In this document: in pieces, positions 31,718-39,992 of the stretch | Position numbering within the stretch: position 1 is the first letter of the stretch | How the letters are laid out: each line of letters opens with the position of its first letter | DNA from: Amycolatopsis xylanica | GTDB taxonomy: Bacteria; Actinomycetota; Actinomycetes; Mycobacteriales; Pseudonocardiaceae | Length of the DNA stretch: 64,000 nucleotides | Direction: 5' to 3' | Assembly (NCBI RefSeq): GCF_900107045.1 | Contig: NZ_FNON01000005.1 | Span: forward strand, 761,218-825,217 | Program-made: the position numbers and the translations under genes | Notes under the pieces: model-generated | Told to the model about the DNA's origin: nothing | Seen by the model: the letters and a program-made list of their open reading frames with translations, nothing else | Database searches by the model: none

Positions 31718-33628
31718 TTAGGCCGCAAGGCGCGGCTGAATTGTTTCAGTTCTCTCTTGATCTTGTTGTTTTCCATGATCGATTCCCAGCAGGTGGCGAA
31801 GCAGGCCGCGGGCGAGCGTGTCGTTCTGCCGGAACGAGAGCGCGTTCACCCTCGGCCGCGCGAACGTCGCGAAGTGACTGACGTTCGTGTACGGGCCCAG
31901 CGCGTACCGCCCGTCCTGTGGTTCGCCCGCCCGGTCGAGAATCCGGAAGTCGTGGGGCGAAACGTGCAGCACGCCCGAACTGTGCTCGAATCCGTCCTCG
32001 TCGGACACCTGGTGCTCCATCGCGGCGCCGTCCTCGTACAGCCCGCGCAGCAACGGATCCGAGCAATCGCGCAGTGTCGAGCGTGGCAGCCTGGCCTCGA
32101 CCAGTGTCTTCGCCTCGACCGTGTGCTCGGAGTTGTAGCCGCCGCCACGGAAAACGCCGCGCCGCTCGTCCGCCGTCACCCAGGTGCCCGCGCCGAGGAA
32201 CCGGACGATCCCGGCGTTCGCGAGTGCCAGCAACTGTTCCAGTCGTTCACCGGGCGGTCCGCTGCCGACGTAGTCGAAGAAACCGGACCACCAGCCGCTC
32301 AGGTCCTCCACCTGACTGCGCGCGGTGAGCTTGCCGCCGGCGAGCACACTGGACATTTCACCGTGAACCGACCACAGTGCTTGGAACGCGCCGAGATCCG
32401 CGCTGTGCGTGGAGTCGCCGCGCCGCGTGACGTCGGCTTCGATGTGCTCGGCCAGGTGTTGTTGCAGCTGCTCGAAACCTTCGAACTCCAGGCCGCTCAA
32501 CGGCCCGTCGAGCCCCTCGAAGTCGAGCCGGTCCTCGGGGTCGGGCACGCTCGTCTCGATCAGCCGCCGCATCTCGGGGCCGCCCCAGTCGAGTGCGGTG
32601 TAGACCTCCGCGAAGTCGGCCCACGAGACCGTGACGCGATCCGGGTGCGACCGGAACAGCTCGTGGTAGTGCCCCCAGCCGACCTCCTTCGCCATCGACG
32701 GCCAGAGGTGGGCGTAGAAGTCGAGGTCCTTCTGGAAGGTGAACCGGTTGTCGACGGTGTTCCCGTCGAAGAACCAGGGCAGCGGAGCGGGCGCGCCGCT
32801 GAGCCGGTAGCTCATCTTGGCGCGGTAGGGCACGCCGCGGCGCGAACCGACGTAGAGCACCGGCTCCTGTCCGGATTTCACATACCGCAGACCGTCCTCG
32901 GTGGATTCGTACCGGCCGCCGCGGCCTTCGGTCAGCAACGCCATCAGGTCGATGAACGCGAGCCCGAGCCCCCGCACGAGCACGGGCTCGCCCGGCGCGA
33001 GAGCCGACCAGTCGACGTCGACCGTGTACGCGGGCGGCACGTAGTGCAACCCGTGCCGCGCGGCGAAATCGGACAGTGCGCGCTCCTGCTTGTCCGGCTC
33101 GACCTCGAGGTGCCCGAGCGCCAGCACGACCGCGTCCGGGTAGAGGACACCGCCCTTGGCCAGCCGCAGCCGCTCACGCCCGTTCTCGAGCCGCTCGAGC
33201 CGGACGGCGGTCGTCGGGTGCACGGTGATCGTGACCCGCTCCGGTGCCTCGGCGACGATCTTTTCCAGCACCCAGGCCAGATACCGGCCCTGCGTGTTCC
33301 GGCTCGCGAAGGCCGACGGCTCGCAGCCGCCGTCGTGCGCGGCCGCCCACTCGGCGAGCGACGGCCCGGTCCGCAGCGGGCCGTCGAGCAGGCAGGTGTC
33401 GTCGGGGAACATGGTGACGTTCTCGGCGGTGGCGTTCATCCACATCAGCGACGACTGGTCCTCGCGCCACACCCGGCCCGCGCCGGGCGGGTACGGGTCG
33501 ACCAGGTGGATGTGCAGTTCTCGGTCGGGCAAGAGCTCGCCGACATTGACCAGCAGCCGCTCGAGCACGCCGGTGCCACGCGGCCCGGCGCCGACGATGA
33601 CGACCGTCAGCGGATCTGCAGATGGCAT
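31718..33628 (-). CDS. FAD/NAD(P)-binding protein of hydrazine-type cluster
   Basis: 636 residues. The N-terminus VVIVGAGPRGTGVLERLL is a dinucleotide-binding motif of the NAD_binding_9 (FAD-NAD(P)-binding) family. Other parts fit that family: WMNATAENVTMFPDD, VVLALGHLEVEPDKQ, VRGLGLAFIDLMALLTEGRGG. The chemistry of the family is largely unknown; amine or amino acid oxidation is plausible. It is first in the run, 131 bases before the N-monooxygenase. In s56-p1 and triacsin pathways a flavin oxidase cleaves the lysine-hydrazine adduct to release hydrazinoacetate; this protein might fill that role, but that is inference. ATG 33628 follows GGGGAGAAG. Confidence 0.75.
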   Translation of the reverse strand: MPSADPLTVVIVGAGPRGTGVLERLLVNVGELLPDRELHIHLVDPYPPGAGRVWREDQSSLMWMNATAENVTMFPDDTCLLDGPLRTGPSLAEWAAAHDGGCEPSAFASRNTQGRYLAWVLEKIVAEAPERVTITVHPTTAVRLERLENGRERLRLAKGGVLYPDAVVLALGHLEVEPDKQERALSDFAARHGLHYVPPAYTVDVDWSALAPGEPVLVRGLGLAFIDLMALLTEGRGGRYESTEDGLRYVKSGQEPVLYVGSRRGVPYRAKMSYRLSGAPAPLPWFFDGNTVDNRFTFQKDLDFYAHLWPSMAKEVGWGHYHELFRSHPDRVTVSWADFAEVYTALDWGGPEMRRLIETSVPDPEDRLDFEGLDGPLSGLEFEGFEQLQQHLAEHIEADVTRRGDSTHSADLGAFQALWSVHGEMSSVLAGGKLTARSQVEDLSGWWSGFFDYVGSGPPGERLEQLLALANAGIVRFLGAGTWVTADERRGVFRGGGYNSEHTVEAKTLVEARLPRSTLRDCSDPLLRGLYEDGAAMEHQVSDEDGFEHSSGVLHVSPHDFRILDRAGEPQDGRYALGPYTNVSHFATFARPRVNALSFRQNDTLARGLLRHLLGIDHGKQQDQERTETIQPRLAA

Positions 33629-33663
33629 GACTTCTCCCCAGTCTGGTTTTCGTCGGGATTTGA

Positions 33664-33675
33664 GCACAGCTGTGC
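33664..33675. promoter_or_regulatory. Perfect 12-bp palindrome in cluster leader
   Basis: GCACAGCTGTGC lies 36-47 bases upstream of the first gene of the hydrazine-type operon. A TTGACA hexamer is present on the minus strand at 33714-33709 without a clear -10. The palindrome could be an operator; the binding protein is unknown. Confidence 0.35.
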
Positions 33676-33759
33676 CGTGGGAAAAGCGTGACACCACGTG
33701 AATGGAGTTGTCAACCATTTCGGTCAAGATTGTTTCGCCGTTCTGCGGGCGCGAAAAAA

Positions 33760-33795
33760 GGCATGAGGGCAGCAAAGAATCGCTGTCCCCATGCC
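33760..33795 (-). terminator. Rho-independent terminator of the small HTH gene
   Basis: On the minus strand GGCATGGGGACAGC pairs with GCTGCCCTCATGCC (two mismatches), followed by TTTTTT (33759-33754). It lies 28 bases after the HTH gene stop and insulates the hydrazine-type operon from it. Confidence 0.85.
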
Positions 33796-33823
33796 GTTTT
33801 GGTGTGGTGCTGCGGGTGGTTTT

Positions 33824-34000
33824 CTAGGCGGCTTTGGCCGCCACGATCGCGAACAGTTCGTCGAGGTCGTATTCGGCCCTGCCGGGGGTGCCGTAGCGGG
33901 TGAGCTTCCCCCGGCTCGCCCACTTCCGGATGGTGTTCTCGGTGACCCCCGCGGCCAGTGCGGCCAGGTCCGTCGGGACGGTGCGCCTCCGTGTGTTCAT
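33824..34000 (-). CDS. Small MerR/excisionase-like DNA-binding protein
   Basis: 58 residues forming one winged helix-turn-helix of the HTH_17/excisionase type: AALAAGVTENTIRKWASRGKLTRY followed by GRAEYDLDELFAIV. Such proteins read DNA as small regulators or excisionases. ATG 34000 with GGGAG upstream is preferred over the longer frame. It is divergent from the DTHW-peptide gene (206 bases between starts), so it may control that gene. No integrase or attachment site is visible nearby. Confidence 0.75.
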   Translation of the reverse strand: MNTRRRTVPTDLAALAAGVTENTIRKWASRGKLTRYGTPGRAEYDLDELFAIVAAKAA

Positions 34001-34206
34001 GACGTCTCCCTCGTTACGGCGTTCGCGGCCCCAGTGCTTCGTCCTCCGCGATGTGACCACTGTCCCCAGCGCGGCTTTGGGCCCGCTATCGGCCGTCTAT
34101 CGGTCCGGGGAAAGCGCACCGGAAGCCCGTCGATACCGCGCGGGCGTCAACTGGTTTCAGCCCGGCCGGAACACCCCGGACCAGGCAAGACACCAGGGAG
34201 AACATC

Positions 34207-34410
34207 ATGACCATCACCCGCAAGCTCGCCGCCACCGCAGCCGCCACCGCCATCGCCGGCCTCGCCTTCTTCTCGGCCTTCGCCCCCAGCGCCTCGGCCG
34301 ACACCCACTGGAACACCGCCGGCGACCCGGTCTGCGCCGCCGACACCCACTGGAACGGCACCGAGTGCGTCGCCGACACCCACTGGGGCTCCGACGACAC
34401 CCACTGGTGA
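34207..34410 (+). CDS. Secreted DTHW-repeat peptide, unknown function
   Basis: 67 residues. A clear Sec signal peptide (1-31, ending SASA) should release a 36-residue mature peptide that begins and ends with DTHW. The motif occurs four times, at 32-35, 46-49, 57-60 and 64-67, three times preceded by Ala. Two Cys (43 and 54) lie between repeats. The repeats are near-identical in DNA (GACACCCACTGG). ATG 34207 has GGGAG at good spacing. I do not recognise the family. Regular Asp/His/Trp units suggest metal binding, surface adhesion or substrate repeats for a modifying enzyme; none is shown. Its neighbour is a divergent HTH gene. Confidence 0.75.
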   Translation: MTITRKLAATAAATAIAGLAFFSAFAPSASADTHWNTAGDPVCAADTHWNGTECVADTHWGSDDTHW

Positions 34411-34568
34411 ACCCGCACCCCCCTGCCAGCCCCAAGCTCTCAGGTCCGCCCGCCGCGGCGACGAGCCGGTTCACCCCGATCCGAGCGGTGAATTCCCAGC
34501 CCGCCGCGGACGAATGAAACACTTGCCTTCCACTGGGGCCGTTACCGCCACGAGTCGCGGTACGGAAA

Positions 34569-35036
34569 TCAGACGTCGATCTGCAGAATCGCCTGATCCT
34601 TGCCGATTTCGAAGAACCCGATCGTATAGCGTTCGCCGCTGCCCAGCCCCGTTCCGGAGCCGGTGTCGTAAACCGTCGCGGTGAATGTCCCGCCACCGAA
34701 ACCCGTTTGCTCGAAAGTGACCGAACCCGGCTCGATCGCCTTGATCCGCAGTGTCGTGCCGCCCACCTCGGCCGGGGTCGTGACGCGGTCACCGGGCTTG
34801 ACGTGCACCCGGCACTTCCCGTCCTTGCACGAGGCGAAGTTCCGGCCTTCGTCCGGCATGTCCGCGATGGTCGGCAGCGCCCTGCTCGGCTCAGCCACCG
34901 TGGTCGGCTGAGTTGCCGCACTCGATGACTGCGTCGGGGCGGTAGTGAGCGGTACCGGGCTGGCCTGCTTCGGCACGGAGCCGCACCCCGCCAGCGCGAG
35001 CACGAAAAGTCCGACCAGGAAACGGGGCGGTTTCAT
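34569..35036 (-). CDS. Lipoprotein, unknown function
   Basis: 155 residues. Lipobox LALAGC near residue 18, a Ser/Thr/Pro-rich linker (about 22-55) and a small beta-rich domain (FASCKDGKCRVHVKPGDRV, VTFEQTGFGGGTFTATVYD). The C-x4-C pair may form a disulfide. This resembles other extracytoplasmic actinomycete lipoproteins of unknown role. ATG 35036. It is followed downstream by the DTHW-peptide gene on the opposite strand, with 158 bases between the stops. Confidence 0.7.
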   Translation of the reverse strand: MKPPRFLVGLFVLALAGCGSVPKQASPVPLTTAPTQSSSAATQPTTVAEPSRALPTIADMPDEGRNFASCKDGKCRVHVKPGDRVTTPAEVGGTTLRIKAIEPGSVTFEQTGFGGGTFTATVYDTGSGTGLGSGERYTIGFFEIGKDQAILQIDV

Positions 35037-35143
35037 GCGTCGAGCGTAGGTCGATCACCCGGGACCGGTCCCGCCTCGCGCGCTCGCCGATACCTCGCCT
35101 ACCGCGCCCACACCCCCGCCGTGACCTGCACGCGCGACTCTGG

Positions 35144-35189
35144 GTCGTGAGTGTTTAGACCGGTTAGAACCGGCCATACCACTCACGAC
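35144..35189. repeat. 46-bp dispersed palindrome (family R), copy 3
   Basis: Starts GTCGTGAGTG and ends CACTCACGAC with centre GGTTAGAACC. The arms are less perfect (TTTAGAC against CATACC) than in copies 1 and 5. It lies between the lipoprotein start and the S33 hydrolase stop, in a 462-base stretch that contains no other supportable gene. Confidence 0.88.
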
Positions 35190-35400
35190 CCCCGCGCGTG
35201 TCAGGCCTGCGCGGTCGGTGAGTGCGGTTTGCGGCGTTGAACGACCTGATTCCCACTCAGTCAAGCGACTTGACCAAGCCACATGAACGTGGCGTCTGTG
35301 ACGCTGACCGTTACATACGCCACTTTCGTGCGATCAAGACCTGACTTCGCCCAAGGGCCTGCGAACCGTGGCCGAGCAAGCGTCACGCGCGGCCCGCATC

Positions 35401-35424
35401 CGGGATAAAGCCCGCTTTATCCCG
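35401..35424. repeat. 24-bp palindrome (family S), copy 2
   Basis: CGGGATAAAGC-CC-GCTTTATCCCG, identical to the copy at 987-1010. It lies 15 bases before a family-R palindrome. Confidence 0.88.
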
Positions 35425-35438
35425 CCCCGCGCAAGGGG

Positions 35439-35484
35439 GTCGTGAGTGTTTAGACCGGTTAGAACCGGCCGTACCACTCACGAC
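35439..35484. repeat. 46-bp dispersed palindrome (family R), copy 4
   Basis: Very similar to copy 3, with the same TTTAGACCGGTTAGAACCGG centre. It lies 14 bases after the S33 hydrolase stop (minus strand) and may terminate it. Confidence 0.88.
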
Positions 35485-35498
35485 CCCCACGAGCGGGC

Positions 35499-36899
35499 TC
35501 AGGTAGCGAGCGCCGGGGGAGTGGGAATGCCCGGGCAGGAGTCGTTCGAGGTCTTGCCGGTGTCGAAGAACTCTAAGGCCTTCTCCGCGCAAGGGATTCT
35601 CGACAGGGAGAGGTGCTGGTCGTCCTCGACCGTCAGGAGAGCACCGCCGATCTGCTTGCGCATGTCCCGCGCCCAGCCGATCGGGGTGACGGCCTCGTAG
35701 GTGTGCCCGACCAGTTGCAAGGGACTGGCGCCGCCGGTGAGCCGCCACGGCGTCGCGGGGAACGGCCAGCCGACGCACCGGCGATCGTACTTCCCGTGGC
35801 TCCCCGAGACGGGCAGTTTCGCGATCAGGTCGAGCCGGTCGCGCCAGATGGTGTCGAAGTCGCGGGAGCCGGTGGATTCGTTGCACTGCACCGCCGTTGC
35901 CTGGAACCGGGTGAATTCCCAGTCTTTCAGCGGAACGCCTCCGTCGTCGTCATCCGGCTCGAGTGGGATGCCGTCACGCAGCTTGACGAGCTTGGCGGCC
36001 GCCTTGGGCCAGTCGGCACGCAAGGAAATGAGTATGTAGTCGAGCCTGGTGCGGTCGATGGTCTGCTTGGCGCGCAGGTCGAGCAGTGCCTTGGTGACGT
36101 CCGGCGCGGTCGTGCCGAAGTGGTAGACGTCGTCGTTGCGGGCGAGCCAGGCCGAGAACTCGTGGAAGTGGGTCTCGTTCGCGGTCATCTGGCCGCGGTC
36201 GATCGCCATGAGGTCGAAGGCGGGCGCCATCACGGAGTCGAGCAGCATCTTGTCGACGTTCCCGTCGAAGAGCGTGCGGTAGTGCGCGCCGAGCGCGGTG
36301 CCCCAGGAAGTGCCGTAGTAGCCGATCTTCTTCTCGCCCAGCGCCTGCCGGATCCGGTCCATGTCACGGGCGATGTTCGAGGTGGTGAGATTGCGGACGA
36401 ACTCGGGGTCGGCGGCGGCGCATTCGGCCTGCTTCCTGCCGTCGCGCTCGGCTTCGAAGCGGGCCTTCTCCTTCTCGCTGAGCGCCGGATCCGGCGGCGT
36501 GTAGTCACCGGGGCATTCGCCGTGGCCGACGCCGCGCGGAGAGAAGCCGATCAGGTCATGGTGGACGCCGAGTCCGGCCGCTTTCGATCGCAGCATCGAC
36601 CGCGGCATGTCCAATCCGGACGCGCCGGGGCCGCCGGGGTTGAGCAGGATGACGCCGTCGCGGCGGCCGGTGGCCTTGATGCGGCTGACCGCGAGTTCGA
36701 AGGTGCGGCCATCGGGTTCGGCGTAGTCGACCGGGACGGTCACCATGACGCACTCGCTGAGGTCGTCGTCGGAGGCCCACTGGGGAGCGATTTCGCGGCA
36801 TGGCCGCCACCGCAACGTTTCCGCTGACGCCACGCCCGGCGCGAACGGGAGGAGGACCAGGCCGGACAGCGCCAGGCCCAGGAACTTCTTGATCATCAT
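35499..36899 (-). CDS. Secreted S33 alpha/beta hydrolase (tripeptidyl aminopeptidase-like)
   Basis: 466 residues. Signal peptide (about 1-26, ending VASA), an N-terminal strand region (CVMVTVPVDYAEPDGRTFELAVSR), oxyanion region NPGGPGASG and nucleophile elbow GYYGTSWGTALG (Ser in GTSWG). A C-terminal extension (TAP_C type) ends with the catalytic His in VEDDQHLSLSR. Members release tripeptides or act as extracellular peptidases or esterases in Streptomyces. The start ATG at 36899 (MMIKKFLG) begins the signal peptide. A single-gene unit, with two palindromic repeats after the stop. Confidence 0.87.
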   Translation of the reverse strand: MMIKKFLGLALSGLVLLPFAPGVASAETLRWRPCREIAPQWASDDDLSECVMVTVPVDYAEPDGRTFELAVSRIKATGRRDGVILLNPGGPGASGLDMPRSMLRSKAAGLGVHHDLIGFSPRGVGHGECPGDYTPPDPALSEKEKARFEAERDGRKQAECAAADPEFVRNLTTSNIARDMDRIRQALGEKKIGYYGTSWGTALGAHYRTLFDGNVDKMLLDSVMAPAFDLMAIDRGQMTANETHFHEFSAWLARNDDVYHFGTTAPDVTKALLDLRAKQTIDRTRLDYILISLRADWPKAAAKLVKLRDGIPLEPDDDDGGVPLKDWEFTRFQATAVQCNESTGSRDFDTIWRDRLDLIAKLPVSGSHGKYDRRCVGWPFPATPWRLTGGASPLQLVGHTYEAVTPIGWARDMRKQIGGALLTVEDDQHLSLSRIPCAEKALEFFDTGKTSNDSCPGIPTPPALAT

Positions 36900-37012
36900 G
36901 ATCGTCACTGTGGCAGCGGAGCACGCGGCGAAGAGTCGGCCGATCGGCCGGGTGGCATGCCGATCGGCCGATTTTCGTTGGGATTGCGGGGATTCGTGCA
37001 ATCCCGGGCGGA

Positions 37013-37489
37013 TCAGCCGGGCTGTTCGCTGAGCAGGAAAACCCGGATCTCGCGGTGCGCGGCCCGGTCGGCGTAGCGGTCGTACGCGGGCCAGTACTCG
37101 GCGACCGCGTTCCACATGCGTTCGCGTTCGTCGCCTTCGAGGAGGCGGCCGGTGACCGGGATGGCGCGGCCCGCGATCGAGGCGGTCGCGCGCGGCTCGG
37201 CCAGCAGGTTCGCCGACCAGGCCGGGTGGTTCTCGCCACCCCAGTTGGAGCCGATCACGACATAGCCGCCGTCGCGCTCGACGTAAAGCAGGGGGACCTG
37301 GCGTGGCTCGCCGCTCTTGCGGCCGATCGTGGTGAGCAGCAGGGTGCGCAGGCCGACCGCGCTGCCGACGCCGAACCGGCCGCCGCTGATCCGGAGCAGC
37401 ACCCGGTCGGCGGGAACCAGGGCCTTGCCGAGCACGGCGAACGCCTTGCTCTTGCCGAAACCGGCGAACACACCACGCAAACCTGTCAT
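37013..37489 (-). CDS. F420-type (DDN family) nitroreductase/deazaflavin oxidoreductase
   Basis: A 158-residue split-beta-barrel protein of the deazaflavin-dependent nitroreductase family. Typical segments are LLTTIGRKSGEPRQVPLLYVERDGGYVVIGSNWG and HPAWSANLLAEPRATASI. It probably binds F420 and reduces small substrates; the physiological target is unknown. The gene is divergent from the ATPase-type regulator, with 115 bases between starts. Confidence 0.88.
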   Translation of the reverse strand: MTGLRGVFAGFGKSKAFAVLGKALVPADRVLLRISGGRFGVGSAVGLRTLLLTTIGRKSGEPRQVPLLYVERDGGYVVIGSNWGGENHPAWSANLLAEPRATASIAGRAIPVTGRLLEGDERERMWNAVAEYWPAYDRYADRAAHREIRVFLLSEQPG

Positions 37490-37604
37490 GCCGTGACCCT
37501 AGCGAAGATCGATGAGTGACTCTTTGTGTCCGTATGCGCGCGTTCGGCCTAGTGGGTCGTTACACTGTTACCGAGTGTGGACCGAACGGGAGGGCGGTCG
37601 CTCT

Positions 37605-39992
37605 GTGTCAAGATCAGAGCCAGCTGGGCATTGCGCGCTGGTGGCGGTGGACATCGCGTCATTCGGCGGCCGCGGCGACCATGTTCTGCGGTATGTCCGC
37701 AAGGCGCTTTACGGCTTGCTTTCGGATTGTTTCCAGCGGTGTGGCATACCGCTGGAAAAGTGTTATGTCGAAGATCGCGGCGACGGCGCCATCGTGGTGG
37801 TACCGGCCGGGACGCCCGAGTCCCTGCTGGCGTCTTCGCTGGTGGACTGGCTGAGAGCGGGGCTGCGCAAGCACAACGAGCTGTCCAGTGAGGTGGCGAG
37901 TATCCGGCTGCGGGTGGGGCTGCATTCGGGTGAGGTGCACAGCGACGAGCACGGCATTGTCGGCGCGGCGGTCAATCATGTCTTCCGGTTGCTGGAGGCG
38001 TCGCCTTTGCGCGCCGCGCTCGACAATTCCGATGCGCTGGTCGCGTTGATTGTCTCTGATCGTGTTTATCAAGATGTGCTCAAACACGCTCCCGATCTCG
38101 TTGATCCCCGCGAATTCGCGCAAATACCGGTCAAGGTCAAAGAGACTTCGACGACCGGCTGGATCCGGCTGCCGGGTGAACCGACGCCGCGTGAGCAGCC
38201 TCCCGCGTGCACCGGCCGGGTGCGGCCGCCGAGTTCGTTCGTCGGCAGGCAGGCCGAGGTCGAACACCTGCAGGGGCTGGTCCGCGGTTCCCGGCTGGTC
38301 ACCCTGATCGGACCCGGCGGCACCGGGAAGACCCGCCTCGCGGTCGAGACGATGCACGCCTTGATCGACGGCGGCGACCCCGTGTGCGCGGACGGCGCGC
38401 ATTTCATCGATCTCGCCGGCTACCAGGCCGGGGACGATCTGTGCCGGGCGTTGCTCACCGGCCTTCAGCTGGCGACACGCAGCTCGTCGGGGCCGCCCGC
38501 GTCGGGACCCGCGGCCGACGCGCTGGTCGCCAGCCTGGTGAAACAGCGGGTCCTGCTGCTGCTCGACAATTGCGAGCAACTGCTCGACGACGTCGCGCAG
38601 GTCGCCGAGACGCTGCTGACCAGGACCACGGACACCGTCCTGGTGACGACGAGCCGCGAGGCGCTCGGCATTGACGGCGAGACGACGTTCCCGGTCGGGC
38701 CGCTCGACGTCCCGCCCGACCACGAGGACGACCTGCTCGGCTATCCGGCGGTGCGCCTGTTCGTCGACCGGGCCCGCGCGGCGGATCCGGGGTTCACCCT
38801 GACCGCCGCGAACGGCCGCGAGATCGCGGGGATCTGCCGTGGGCTCGACGGGTTGCCACTCCCGATCGAACTGGCCGCCGCCCGCGTGCGCGCGCTCACG
38901 CCCGCCCAGATCTCGGCACTGCTGGCCGATCGGTTCCGGCTGCTGGCTTGCGGTTCGCGCACCACGCCGAGGCACCGGACGCTGGAGGCGGTCGTCGACT
39001 GGAGCTTTCACCTGCTGGACGAGCCCGCGCGGGCCGCGTTCGTCGCGCTGGCGGTGTTCCGCGGCGGGTTCCGGCTCGACGAGGCCACCGAACTCGGGTC
39101 CAGGCTGGGGATCGAGCCGGGTGCGATGGTCGAGCACGTCGTGCGCCTGGTGGACAAGTCGTTGCTGCAGGCCACTCCCGGCGAGGCGGGCGCGATGCGC
39201 TACCGGATGCTCGAGACGCTGCGCGAATACGGCATGGTGCGCCTCGAAAAGATCGGCCTGGCCCACGAAACCGCGGGTCATCACGCGGAGCTGTATCAGG
39301 ATCTGGCGCGCAGGCTCGGCACGGCGCTGCATTCCGGCGCGCAGGGCGCGGCCATCAGCACGCTCGAACGGGAAGACGACAACCTCCGCGCCGCCTTCGA
39401 GTTCGCCTGCCGCAACGGGCGACACGAGATCGCGCTGCGCATGGTCGACGCGCTCGGCTGGTACCTGTGGATGCGCGGGGAGCGGGTGTTCGGCTGGCCA
39501 GGGCTGCTGCGCGCGCTCGACATCACGCCGGATCAGCAGGAGCCGCTGCTGCGGGCCCGCGCGCTCATCTGGACCTGCCATCTCGGCGCGGTCGGCGTCA
39601 CCGAACCCGAGGCACGCGGGCACGGCGAGCAGGCAAAGGAGATCTTGGAACGGCTGGGGCTGACCGACGGGCCCGAGTACACGGTGTGCCTGTTCGTCGG
39701 CGCTTTCGCCTGCTACCGCGACAACGACCACACCGAGGGCGACAAGTGGGTCACCCACCCACTCCATCGAACTCGCCACGAGCCTGGGCGACGCGTGGCT
39801 GCTGGCCTGCGGGCACAACGTGAAGGGCCTCGGGCACGCCATGCGGGGCGAGTTCGAGCAGGCGGTGGACACGCTGACCACAAGCATCGGCCACTACCGG
39901 CGGTCCGGCGACGGCTGGGGCGAGCATCGCGCGCGGCTTTGGCTCAGCCGTACCTACGAGGGCATGGGCCAGGTCACCAGGGCCAGATGTGA
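37605..39992 (+). CDS. AfsR/LuxR-type ATPase regulator with cyclase-like N-terminus (N-terminal part, frameshifted)
   Basis: A nucleotidyl-cyclase-homology-like domain (about 1-185: ALVAVDIASFGGRGD, YVEDRGDGAIVVVP, LRVGLHSGEV) precedes an NB-ARC-type ATPase: Walker A LIGPGGTGKTRLA, Walker B VLLLLDNCEQLL, then winged-helix and TPR regions. Metal-binding Asp of true cyclases seem incomplete, so the first domain is probably regulatory. I prefer GTG 37605 (GGAGGG upstream); ATG 37512 is in frame. The frame is lost at about 39745-39775: from there the coding sense continues in the +1 frame into the next entry, and residues after about 715 here are nonsense. Either a real frameshift mutation or a sequence error. 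Confidence 0.75.
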   Translation: MSRSEPAGHCALVAVDIASFGGRGDHVLRYVRKALYGLLSDCFQRCGIPLEKCYVEDRGDGAIVVVPAGTPESLLASSLVDWLRAGLRKHNELSSEVASIRLRVGLHSGEVHSDEHGIVGAAVNHVFRLLEASPLRAALDNSDALVALIVSDRVYQDVLKHAPDLVDPREFAQIPVKVKETSTTGWIRLPGEPTPREQPPACTGRVRPPSSFVGRQAEVEHLQGLVRGSRLVTLIGPGGTGKTRLAVETMHALIDGGDPVCADGAHFIDLAGYQAGDDLCRALLTGLQLATRSSSGPPASGPAADALVASLVKQRVLLLLDNCEQLLDDVAQVAETLLTRTTDTVLVTTSREALGIDGETTFPVGPLDVPPDHEDDLLGYPAVRLFVDRARAADPGFTLTAANGREIAGICRGLDGLPLPIELAAARVRALTPAQISALLADRFRLLACGSRTTPRHRTLEAVVDWSFHLLDEPARAAFVALAVFRGGFRLDEATELGSRLGIEPGAMVEHVVRLVDKSLLQATPGEAGAMRYRMLETLREYGMVRLEKIGLAHETAGHHAELYQDLARRLGTALHSGAQGAAISTLEREDDNLRAAFEFACRNGRHEIALRMVDALGWYLWMRGERVFGWPGLLRALDITPDQQEPLLRARALIWTCHLGAVGVTEPEARGHGEQAKEILERLGLTDGPEYTVCLFVGAFACYRDNDHTEGDKWVTHPLHRTRHEPGRRVAAGLRAQREGPRARHAGRVRAGGGHADHKHRPLPAVRRRLGRASRAALAQPYLRGHGPGHQGQM

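Noticed and set aside
33824..34000. Excisionase of an integrated element
   Set aside because: The HTH type fits, but no integrase, replication gene or att-like direct repeats are nearby; a small regulator is safer.
34147..34404. Gly/Val-rich minus-strand frame opposite the DTHW gene
   Set aside because: Its repeats are only the complement of the DTHW coding repeats; no start signal is seen.
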